Shown piece by piece: positions 46,577 to 53,343 of a DNA stretch of 64,000 bases. Below the pieces are notes generated by a model. That model did not search any database and was not told the DNA's origin. It saw only the letters and a program-made list of their open reading frames with translations. Every line of letters begins with the position of its first letter. Within the stretch, counting starts at the first letter, position 1. Both the position numbers and the translations under genes were made by a program. Location of the stretch: contig NZ_JAUSWW010000001.1 in assembly GCF_030815415.1 (NCBI RefSeq), positions 3,844,001 to 3,908,000 on the forward strand, in the 5' to 3' direction. Source of the DNA: Streptomyces canus (GTDB taxonomy: Bacteria > Actinomycetota > Actinomycetes > Streptomycetales > Streptomycetaceae).

Positions 46577-47233
46577 TCAGGGCTGGCACTTCGCGCTCCC
46601 CCTCTGCGAGACGATCTTCTGGATCGCCCACACCCCCTTGCCGTTCTTCTTCAGAGACGTGTGGTAGATCACGTAACTGTCGGAAGTGACCTTGGTCTTC
46701 CTGACCTTGCCGTTCTTGAGGTCCTTCGCGTACGCCTTCCCCTGGTCCTCGCAGTAGCTGAGGGAAGCGGTACCGTCCTTGTCCACGGCCACTTCGGGGT
46801 TGTAGAAGCGGTAGGCCCCCGTGATGCTGACCTTTGCGTCCACGTACTCCTTGACGAAGTTCTCCACGCCGACGGCGGCCTCGCCCTCGTAGTAGTAGAC
46901 GTACGCCTTGTCGAGCGCGTTCTGGTTCACGATGGCCAGGTCCACAGCCTTGATGGACTGCTCGCTGTCGGACAAGACCGCGTCCTTGTCCTGGTCGCCC
47001 GTCTTGGGCCAGTCGAAGGTGTAGGTCAGATCCGAGGGCAGGTCGATCTTCGGCCGGTCGGCCGCCGTCGAGGCGGACGGGCTCGGCGACGCCGACGTCT
47101 TGCCGGTGTCGGATCCCGCGATCTTGTCGTTGTCCTTGCCCTTGGAGCTGTCGTCGCCTCCGCACGCGGACAGCGTCAGGGCCGCGGTGGCGGTCAGTGC
47201 TAGCGCTGCAAGCAGCGTGGGGCGGCGGTTCAC
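46577..47233 (-). CDS. Lipoprotein of unknown function
   Basis: A 218-residue lipoprotein starting GTG at 47233 with GGGAG upstream. The signal peptide ends in the lipobox LSAC, then GGDDSSKGKDN and a Ser/Thr/Ala-rich linker. The folded part contains DSEQSIKAVDLAIVNQNALD, VYYYEGEAAVGVENFVKEYV and ASLSYCEDQGKAYAKDLKNG, which resembles a nuclear-transport-factor-like small domain. It is followed by the secreted protein gene and probably works with it on the cell surface. Confidence 0.85.
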   Translation of the reverse strand: MNRRPTLLAALALTATAALTLSACGGDDSSKGKDNDKIAGSDTGKTSASPSPSASTAADRPKIDLPSDLTYTFDWPKTGDQDKDAVLSDSEQSIKAVDLAIVNQNALDKAYVYYYEGEAAVGVENFVKEYVDAKVSITGAYRFYNPEVAVDKDGTASLSYCEDQGKAYAKDLKNGKVRKTKVTSDSYVIYHTSLKKNGKGVWAIQKIVSQRGSAKCQP

Positions 47234-47508
47234 GGTCGGCTCCCGGTGAGGCGAGGCTTCTCTTGAGCGAAGCAACGCTATCCAGGGGGCAGCGGTGACA
47301 CCAGGGTTGCTGTTGCCGAGGGGCGGGGTAAATGCGGCCAAATCGGCCTTGCCTGACACCACTTGGGCCGTAACGGTTGGATAACGCGTGGTGAGCGGGT
47401 GGTTCCAGTTATGAACTCGCAAAGCTGACGGGTGGTCGGCGAGGCCTCGTTCGGTTCGCAGGAGGGGTGGAGGGGCAGGTTGTGGTGGGCGAAGGGGGCG
47501 GTTCGGGT

Positions 47509-47874
47509 ATGCGGCGGTTGCGGGACGGGCGGGGGACGTTGGTCGTCCCTGGGGAGCCGACCGGTGTTTCCGTTCCGTTGGAGATCGCCGCGTCCTATCG
47601 CGCCCGTACCAAAGGGCTGTTGGGGCGGGATTCCGTGGACGGGGCGATCCTGCTCTCGCCTGCCAGCGGTGTGCACACCTTTCGTATGCGCATGCCCATC
47701 GATGTCGCCTACCTCGATCGCCACCTTGTCGTCACCGCCGTACGCACCATGAAGCCCGGCCGACTGGGGATGCCCCGGCTCCGTTCGCGGCATGTACTGG
47801 AGGCGGAGGCCGGAGCCATGGCCGGGTGGGGACTGCGGGCCGGGGTACGGGTGGCCGTGGCCACCGACGCGTGA
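47509..47874 (+). CDS. DUF192-domain protein
   Basis: The 121-residue protein contains the DUF192 core: IAASYRARTKGLLGRDSVDG, VHTFRMRMPIDVAYLDRH and HVLEAEAGAMAGWGLRAGVR. The FRM..PIDV signature is diagnostic. The family is small, widely distributed and without an agreed function; some members are exported. Start ATG at 47509. Confidence 0.88.
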   Translation: MRRLRDGRGTLVVPGEPTGVSVPLEIAASYRARTKGLLGRDSVDGAILLSPASGVHTFRMRMPIDVAYLDRHLVVTAVRTMKPGRLGMPRLRSRHVLEAEAGAMAGWGLRAGVRVAVATDA

Positions 47875-47889
47875 CGGGGTGCAGGCCGA

Positions 47890-48225
47890 GCTGTCACGCC
47901 AGTGATTGGCCGACCTGTCTCACCAACGGCAGCGCTCACCTGGTCCTTTCCGTCCCGGCTTCGGGACGGATCTGCCAATCAATGGGCTTGGAGCGCCCTG
48001 TCGTCCGTGGTCATGACCAGGTGGCTGCCCGGGGCCGGGCAAGCGGGAAGAACGCGTACACCGTGTCGAAGGCGTACGGCGGTGGCTCGTACGTGCGTAC
48101 GACGGCCAGCTCGAACCTGGCTCAGGGACCTGCGCCCGGGCCCGTTCGACCATCGCCGGTGACACGTCGATCCCCGTCACCTCGCAGCCCGCCCGCCTCA
48201 CCCGCGTCAGATGAACCCGGCGGGA
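47890..48225 (-). pseudogene. Decayed SAM-dependent methyltransferase
   Basis: Fragments of one methyltransferase appear on the minus strand in three frames: RAGCEVTGIDVSPAMVERAR (SAM-binding motif), then FELAVVRTYEPPPYAFDTVY with AFFPLARPR, then SHLVMTTDD. They are in the right order but separated by indels, and the N- and C-terminal ends are missing. It lies between the DUF192 gene and the CMD gene, near the IS element. Confidence 0.7.
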
Positions 48226-48265
48226 GTACGTCGGCGCCCCGTGAGACGCGCGTCACATTCTGGGG

Positions 48266-48293
48266 TGTCACATCTCGGTGGGGTCGTTCCGTC
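48266..48293 (+). promoter_or_regulatory. Candidate ECF41-type promoter
   Basis: TGTCACA (48266-48272), a 17-base spacer, then CGTC (48290-48293) lies 43 bases before the CMD gene. This fits the published consensus of ECF41 sigma factors (TGTCACA, 16-base spacer, CGTC), which characteristically control carboxymuconolactone decarboxylase, oxidoreductase and epimerase genes. No ECF41 gene is in the window. Confidence 0.6.
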
Positions 48294-48335
48294 TAGGGGG
48301 TGTAGGCATCGACACCAACGCCACAGGAGCTCACC

Positions 48336-48809
48336 ATGGAAGCCCGCCTCGACCTCTTCGGAAACCCGCTCGCCGGCAAGATCATCCGGTACGTCAACTC
48401 GGCGGGCAAGGCGGTCGCGGACTCGACCCTGCCGCACTCGACGGCGGAGCTCGTCAAGCTCCGCGCCAGCCAGATCAACGGCTGCGGGTTCTGCACCGAC
48501 ATGCACACCAAGGACGCGGTCGCCGCCGGCGAGACCCACGAACGTCTCCACCTCGTCGCCGCCTGGCGTGAGGCCAAGGTGTTCACCGAGGCCGAGCGTG
48601 CCGCGCTGGAACTGGCCGAGGAAGGCACCCGCATCGCCGACGGAGCCGGCGGGGTCAGCGACAAGGTCTGGGCCAACGCCCAGAAGCACTACGACGAGGA
48701 GCAGCTGGCCGCGCTGGTCGCCACCATCGCCCTCATCAACCTCTACAACCGCTTCAACGTCATCATCCAGCAGCCCGCCGGTGACTACCAGCCCGGCATG
48801 TTCGGCTGA
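48336..48809 (+). CDS. Carboxymuconolactone decarboxylase-like (AhpD-type) protein
   Basis: The 157-residue helical protein has the CMD/AhpD signature with Cys-x2-Cys and downstream His: INGCGFCTDMHTKDAVAAGE. AhpD-like proteins use the Cys pair as alkylhydroperoxidase or disulfide reductase. The conserved RLHLVAAWREAKVFTEAERA and LYNRFNVIIQQP blocks are present. The ECF41-like promoter upstream suggests stress-sigma control. A 12-bp hairpin follows the stop. Confidence 0.93.
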   Translation: MEARLDLFGNPLAGKIIRYVNSAGKAVADSTLPHSTAELVKLRASQINGCGFCTDMHTKDAVAAGETHERLHLVAAWREAKVFTEAERAALELAEEGTRIADGAGGVSDKVWANAQKHYDEEQLAALVATIALINLYNRFNVIIQQPAGDYQPGMFG

Positions 48810-48835
48810 CCGAACGACGATCGACCGTTCCCACC

Positions 48836-48864
48836 GGTGCCGGGGAGTTCTCCTCCCCGGCACC
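48836..48864. terminator. Terminator of the CMD gene
   Basis: Perfect 12-bp stem (arms 48836-48847 and 48853-48864) with a 5-base loop, 27 bases after the CMD stop and about 20-30 bases before the IS element. Confidence 0.8.
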
Positions 48865-48884
48865 TCGCCGTTCAGCGAATTCTT

Positions 48885-50360
48885 GCGAGGAACCCCGGGC
48901 GTTCAGGCCCGGGAGGAATCGCATCCCTGTGGTTGCGGCGCGGAGCGCCGCAGCATCACTGTCGGCTCGGCCGCGGAGCGGCTGGGCGCCGTCCCCGGCG
49001 GAGCTTGGTGATGCGAACGCGTGGCCGGCTGGGTCGCTCGGTGTGATGAACGCTGCCGAACGCGTGGGGGTGTCTCGTACGGGTGCGTAGGGTCAGTGAT
49101 CGTGAAGCTGGTGGTGCAGATCAGACTCCTGCCGACCCCCGGACAGGCGGCGGCGCTCGAGGCGACCCTGCACGCCTGCAACGAGGCCGCCACTTGGGTG
49201 AGTGAGATCGCCTTCGAGCGCCGGGAGTTCAAGAACTTCCCCCTGCGCAAGCACACCTACGAGGCGGTCAAGTCCCGCTGGAGCCTGGGTGCGCAGGCCG
49301 CCCAGCACGTGATCAAGAAGACCTGTGACGCGTACACCACGCTGAAGGCGAACCTGAAGACCGGCAACCTCGGCAAGCCCGGCTCGAAGCGCTACCGCAA
49401 GGCCACCGAGAAGCCTCTCGCCTTCCGCCCCCAGGGTGCCCAGCCCTACGACGACCGGATGCTCTCGTGGCAGATCGCCGAGCGCACGGTGTCGGTCTGG
49501 ACCACGTCGGGGCGGGTCAAGAACGTGGCCTTCACCGCCTCGATGGAGCAGCTCGCCACGCTCGCCCTGTACCGCAGGGGCGAGTCCGACCTGCTGGAAC
49601 GCGACGGCATGTGGTTTCTCAACGCCACCTGCGAGGTGCCCGAGGCAGAGCTGAACACGGCTCCTGCGGACTTCCTCGGCATCGACCTGGGCATGGTGAA
49701 CATCGCCACCACCAGTGACGGCGAGATCATGGCCGGGCGCGAACTCAACCGCGCCCGGGTCCGCGAGCGCGGCCTGCGGCAGAAACTGCAGAAGAAGAAC
49801 ACCCCGTCGGCGAAACGGCGCCTGAAGAAACGCAGGCGCAAGGAGGCCCGGCGGGCGCGGGACATCAACCACAAGATCGCGAAACATGTGGCGGCCGAGG
49901 CAGAACGCACCGGTCGCGGAATCGCCCTGGAAGAGTTGACGGGCATCCGTGAGCGGGTACGGCTTCGCAAGCCCCAACGGGCCACCCACTCCAGCTGGTC
50001 GTTTGCCCAGCTGGGTCAGTTCATCGCGTACAAGGCCCGCCGGGCGGGGGTGCCGGTGGTGTATGTCGATCCGGCGTACACCTCGCGCACCTGCGCCGAG
50101 TGCGGTCACATCGACAAGGTGAACCGGGTCTCGCAGGCCTGGTTCGCGTGCCGGAACTGCGGATTCGTTGATCACGCAGACCGGAACGGCTCCCGCAACA
50201 TCCGCGCCCGTGCGTGGGAGTTGTGGCGACGCGGGGCCCAGTCAACGGCCCCTGCCCCACCCCGGACATCCGGGCGTGGGGCTGGACGCAAACGCAGCAC
50301 CACAGCCAGTGATGCCCGTTGTGCAAGCCCGGCGCTTTAGCGCCGGGTAGTTGACCTCTC
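48885..50360 (+). mobile_element. IS200/IS605-family element encoding TnpB only
   Basis: A subterminal hairpin marks the left end (48894-48913, arms CCCGGGC/GCCCGGG with a 6-base loop) and another the right end (50328-50347, arms CCCGGCGCT/AGCGCCGGG). They enclose one gene, tnpB, with no tnpA. IS605 elements have no inverted-repeat ends or target duplication; such hairpins are recognised by TnpA. This element would need a helper TnpA. Exact ends are estimates (within about 15 bases). Confidence 0.8.
49096..50340 (+). CDS. tnpB: TnpB (RNA-guided nuclease of IS200/IS605 elements)
   Basis: The 414-residue TnpB has an intact split RuvC site: Asp197 in FLGIDLGMVNIAT, Glu279 in IALEELTGIRE, and Asp362 in DHADRNGSRNIRA. 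A zinc ribbon is formed by CAECG and CRNCG. TnpB uses an RNA copied from the element's right end to cut DNA at sites that lost the element. Start is GTG 49096; a second GTG lies two codons later. The stop codon lies inside the right-end hairpin, so the guide RNA scaffold probably overlaps the 3' part of this gene. Confidence 0.93.
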   Translation: MIVKLVVQIRLLPTPGQAAALEATLHACNEAATWVSEIAFERREFKNFPLRKHTYEAVKSRWSLGAQAAQHVIKKTCDAYTTLKANLKTGNLGKPGSKRYRKATEKPLAFRPQGAQPYDDRMLSWQIAERTVSVWTTSGRVKNVAFTASMEQLATLALYRRGESDLLERDGMWFLNATCEVPEAELNTAPADFLGIDLGMVNIATTSDGEIMAGRELNRARVRERGLRQKLQKKNTPSAKRRLKKRRRKEARRARDINHKIAKHVAAEAERTGRGIALEELTGIRERVRLRKPQRATHSSWSFAQLGQFIAYKARRAGVPVVYVDPAYTSRTCAECGHIDKVNRVSQAWFACRNCGFVDHADRNGSRNIRARAWELWRRGAQSTAPAPPRTSGRGAGRKRSTTASDARCASPAL

Positions 50361-50984
50361 CGTGCGCGGGAAAGAGACCTCGACCCGTCGGTTCTTCTTG
50401 CGGCCGGCCTCCGTCGAGTTGTCGGAGATCGGGTACTGCTCGCCGTATCCGCGTACCTCGTACGTGACGTTCGCGTCGTTCAGTTCGGCTTCCAGGACGT
50501 CCTGCACGGCGTTGGCCCGCTGCTTCGACAGGACGTCGCCGTGGGCAGAGGTGCCCAGGTTGTCCGTGAAGCCGAAGACGCGGATCTTCGTCGCGTTCTG
50601 GTTCTTGATCTCGTCCGCGATCGCCGCGATACGGGCCTTCGACTGGCCGCTGAGTTTCGCGCTGTCCTTGCCGAACAGGACCTCCGCCTGGAGGGCGAAC
50701 TTGACGTCCGCGTTGGTGTCTTCACGGCGTTCCTCGCCGGACTGGTCCTCCACGACCTGCTTGATGTCCAGGACCTTGGGTTCGGCGAGAGTGGCGCCCT
50801 CCGGGAGCTTGAGGTCCGGGTCGTTGGCGTCCACCTTCACGGGGGCCGCGGCGGTGGCCTCGGTGCCCGGGGGGACGCTGGGGGTTTCGTCGGCCTCGGC
50901 CGTCGTCGCGACGAAGAGGTTCGTGGCGAGCATGACCGACGCGGCGGAGAGGGTCAGGGCGAGGCGGGGTGGGGTGAGGGTCAT
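50337..50984 (-). CDS. OmpA-family protein, last gene of the Tad cluster
   Basis: A 215-residue exported protein: signal peptide (LALTLSAASVMLATNLFVAT), an acidic/Pro-rich linker, and a C-terminal OmpA-like peptidoglycan-binding domain (AEVLFGKDSAKLSGQSKARI, IRVFGFTDNLGTSAHGDVLS, KQRANAVQDVL, GYGEQYPISDN, GRKKNRRVEVSF). OmpA domains bind diaminopimelate. The stop codon and the last several residues are encoded by the right end of the TnpB element, so the natural C terminus has been replaced. Start ATG at 50984 follows GGTGAGG. Confidence 0.9.
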   Translation of the reverse strand: MTLTPPRLALTLSAASVMLATNLFVATTAEADETPSVPPGTEATAAAPVKVDANDPDLKLPEGATLAEPKVLDIKQVVEDQSGEERREDTNADVKFALQAEVLFGKDSAKLSGQSKARIAAIADEIKNQNATKIRVFGFTDNLGTSAHGDVLSKQRANAVQDVLEAELNDANVTYEVRGYGEQYPISDNSTEAGRKKNRRVEVSFPRTERSTTRR

Positions 50985-50991
50985 CGGGGCC

Positions 50992-51573
50992 TCACCCGGA
51001 GATGGTGATCGTGGCGGCGGCGAAGCTGGGCAGTTGGAAGGTGACTTCGGTCGTTTCGGCGGGGGGAGCCGGGAACTGCATGAAGACGGGTGCTGACTCA
51101 CCAGCCTTCAGCGAGTTGAGGTCCGTGGTCGTAAGCGGGCGACCATCAGTGTCGCGGAGTACGTAGTAGCGCTTCTTGCTTGCGGAATCCACGAGCGTGG
51201 CTCCACCCAGTGACCTGCCGTGCCTGATGATCTCGGTTTCGTCTCCCCTGAGCCCGGCAGGAACGACAACGGTCTCTGAACCGTCGTTCTTCAAGTTTCC
51301 GTTGACAGTGACGAAGCCGCCCGCATCCCGCTCGGCGGAGGTGACCTGAAGCAGCAGTCCGTCGGGCCCCTTCAACTCGGCCAGGGGCGTGTCTGCTTGA
51401 CCTTCCTGAGCACTCGGGTCGGACCCGCTTGACTTGGAAGCTGAAGCCGACGCCTCCGGCTTCTTGTCGTCGTCGCCTCCACCGCCGCAGCCGACTACGC
51501 CGAGAGCCAACCCGGCCGCAACAGTCAGCGCGACCATCCCCCTGCGGGCCTTCGTAGTGAACCGAATGCTCAT
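50992..51573 (-). CDS. Lipoprotein of the Tad cluster
   Basis: A 193-residue lipoprotein with signal peptide ALTVAAGLALGVVGCGGGGD (lipobox VVGC), a Lys/Ser-rich linker, and an Ig-like beta domain (LLLQVTSAERDAGGFVTVNG, KAGESAPVFMQFPAPPAETT). It lies 7 bases upstream of the OmpA gene and is likely a surface part of the pilus or cell-wall anchoring complex. Function unknown. Confidence 0.8.
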   Translation of the reverse strand: MSIRFTTKARRGMVALTVAAGLALGVVGCGGGGDDDKKPEASASASKSSGSDPSAQEGQADTPLAELKGPDGLLLQVTSAERDAGGFVTVNGNLKNDGSETVVVPAGLRGDETEIIRHGRSLGGATLVDSASKKRYYVLRDTDGRPLTTTDLNSLKAGESAPVFMQFPAPPAETTEVTFQLPSFAAATITISG

Positions 51574-51607
51574 GACTCCGCTTCCTTCGTCCCTCGTCGT
51601 TCGCTTG

Positions 51608-52204
51608 TCAGCCGGCCAGATGGACGTCGAACAGATCCTCGGGTTCCGGTAGAACGGCGAGGTCCTCCGGATCCAAGTCCCAGTTCCTGTCCTCACAGGT
51701 GAGTTGCGGCAGTACCTCGTCTCCGGCATCCGCACCGGGAAGCTCGAACGTGCACAGGGGCTCGACCAACGCCTTGGCAGACGCCTTCGCGTACATGCCC
51801 TCCGTACCGGGCACGAGGGAATCGCCCACCGATTCATCGCTCTCGACATCGACTGTGTAGCTCAGGACATCCGGGTCACAGGCCACAACATGCGCCGCGT
51901 TCTGCGCCGCCAACTGATCTGCCCTCCCGCAGGAAGGCGTGAGGCCCTGTGCGTAGCCGTCGAAGATGTCCTGCCACTTCGTCGGGTCGAGTACGACCTC
52001 CACCCACTTGCCCGCGAGTTGGTCCCGGGTGTCCTGGGCAGCCGCGAGCGCCGCCGCGTCCGCGGCCGTCTGGGCGCCGTTCCGGCTTGCCGCGGCCTGG
52101 CCGACCGCAAGGTATGCGAACGCAAGAAAGAGCAGGCCCGCCACCACCATGATGTAGATGGGGAAGGCCTGCCCTGCGTCGCCGCACTTGCGGCGCCTGA
52201 TCAA
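51608..52204 (-). CDS. TadG-like pilus assembly protein
   Basis: A 198-residue protein starting TTG at 52204, overlapping the pilin stop by 4 bases. A membrane helix typical of TadE/TadG proteins lies near the N-terminus (FPIYIMVVAGLLFLAFAYLA), followed by GQAAASRNGAQTAADAAALA, the signature of the putative Flp pilus-assembly TadG family. The remaining exported part is acidic (DESVGDSLVPGTEGMYAKAS) and unassigned. It is probably a minor pilin. Confidence 0.8.
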   Translation of the reverse strand: MIRRRKCGDAGQAFPIYIMVVAGLLFLAFAYLAVGQAAASRNGAQTAADAAALAAAQDTRDQLAGKWVEVVLDPTKWQDIFDGYAQGLTPSCGRADQLAAQNAAHVVACDPDVLSYTVDVESDESVGDSLVPGTEGMYAKASAKALVEPLCTFELPGADAGDEVLPQLTCEDRNWDLDPEDLAVLPEPEDLFDVHLAG

Positions 52205-52353
52205 CCAATGACCTCTTGAATCTTCGCGGTGATCGCGTCGAAGATCTGCGCACCAATGTCCGTCCCCGTAATCGCCAACACGATCGCCACAACCACCGCG
52301 ATGATCCCCAGGTACTCGACCGCGGTCTGTCCCTCGTCGTTCCAGTTCCGCAT
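52201..52353 (-). CDS. Flp-type pilin
   Basis: A 50-residue peptide beginning MRNWNDEGQTAVEYLGIIAV: the EGQTAVEYLG block followed by a hydrophobic segment is the type IVb (Flp) pilin signature, and the processing site should lie just before the hydrophobic stretch. The mature pilin would be ~40 residues. No prepilin peptidase gene is in the window. Start ATG at 52353. Confidence 0.85.
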   Translation of the reverse strand: MRNWNDEGQTAVEYLGIIAVVVAIVLAITGTDIGAQIFDAITAKIQEVIG

Positions 52354-52472
52354 GGCGTTGCCCTCCGTTGTCCGTGGTGTGGGCAACGTATGAGGTGGCG
52401 CCCGTCTTCGCGGAGGGTCCGTGGGCCCAACTCCGGGCCCAATTCGCCTTCCTCTTCCCCCCAGCCCTCATC

Positions 52473-53279
52473 TCAGGTCACCCCTAGCCACTTCGCGGCG
52501 GCTTCGGCGCGGCTGGTGCTGTGGAGTTTGGCGAAGATGCGGTTGATGTGGTTCTTGACGGTCTTCTCGCTGATGAAGCAGGTGGCGGCGATCTGTTGGT
52601 TGTTCATGCCGGATGCGATGAGGTCCATGATCTCCGCCTCCCTTGCGCTCAGATGGAACCGCGACTTGTCAGACTGTGCCACAACTGGTTGCAGTTGCGA
52701 AAGGCGTTTCGCGGAAATCAATGGGGACTTGGGTTGATGGGGGGTGTAATTGTGTGCAGTCGCACTGCCTTCCTTCGTCTGCCGTAGCCGGGCCACCAGG
52801 GCGTCCGCCGCCGTCGGTGTGAAGTGGGCCCGGCCGTTCTTGATGTTCCTTACGGCGTCGACGAGTTGGTCCGCCGTGAACTCGCCGTGGACCAGGTAGC
52901 CGCCGGCGCCCAGGCGCAGGGCCTCGTGGACGATCTCCGACTCCCTGCTGTAGGTGAGCATCACCACCGGGGCGATCTGGACCAGGTGCGGGAGGGCCGA
53001 GAGGCCGTCGACACCCGGCATGCGGACGTCCAGGAGGATCACGTCGGGGTGGTGGGCCAGCGCCGCCTCGTAGGCCTGGCGGCCGTCCGCGGCTTCGGCG
53101 ACGACCGTGATGTCCTCGCGGCCGGAGAGGAGGGCGGTCAGGCCCGCGCGGACCACCGGGTTGTCGTCCGCCACCACGACACGTAGGGCGGTCGATGGCG
53201 CGGGGGGCGGGAAGTCCTCGAACGGGTCGTGGGGCGGTGGCTGCTTCGCGCCGGGGCGGGGAGTTGTCTGGTCCGGCAT
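52473..53279 (-). CDS. NarL/LuxR-type response regulator
   Basis: A 268-residue response regulator: receiver domain (LRVVVADDNPVVRAGLTALL, phosphoacceptor Asp in DVILLDVRMPGVDG, LTYSRESEIVHEALRLGAGG) and C-terminal LuxR HTH (HLSAREAEIMDLIASGMNNQ, EKTVKNHINRIFAKLH). The 50-residue linker between them (about 52660-52790) has low GC and unusual codons (HNYTPHQPKSPLISAKRLSQ), unlike the two domains. Partner of the kinase immediately upstream; together they probably control the pilus operon. Confidence 0.93.
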   Translation of the reverse strand: MPDQTTPRPGAKQPPPHDPFEDFPPPAPSTALRVVVADDNPVVRAGLTALLSGREDITVVAEAADGRQAYEAALAHHPDVILLDVRMPGVDGLSALPHLVQIAPVVMLTYSRESEIVHEALRLGAGGYLVHGEFTADQLVDAVRNIKNGRAHFTPTAADALVARLRQTKEGSATAHNYTPHQPKSPLISAKRLSQLQPVVAQSDKSRFHLSAREAEIMDLIASGMNNQQIAATCFISEKTVKNHINRIFAKLHSTSRAEAAAKWLGVT

Positions 53280-53343
53280 TCTGCGGCCTCCTCTCGTCGT
53301 CTCGCGTTGCGTGGGGGACTGTGCGGCGGCGTCGTGCGGATGG

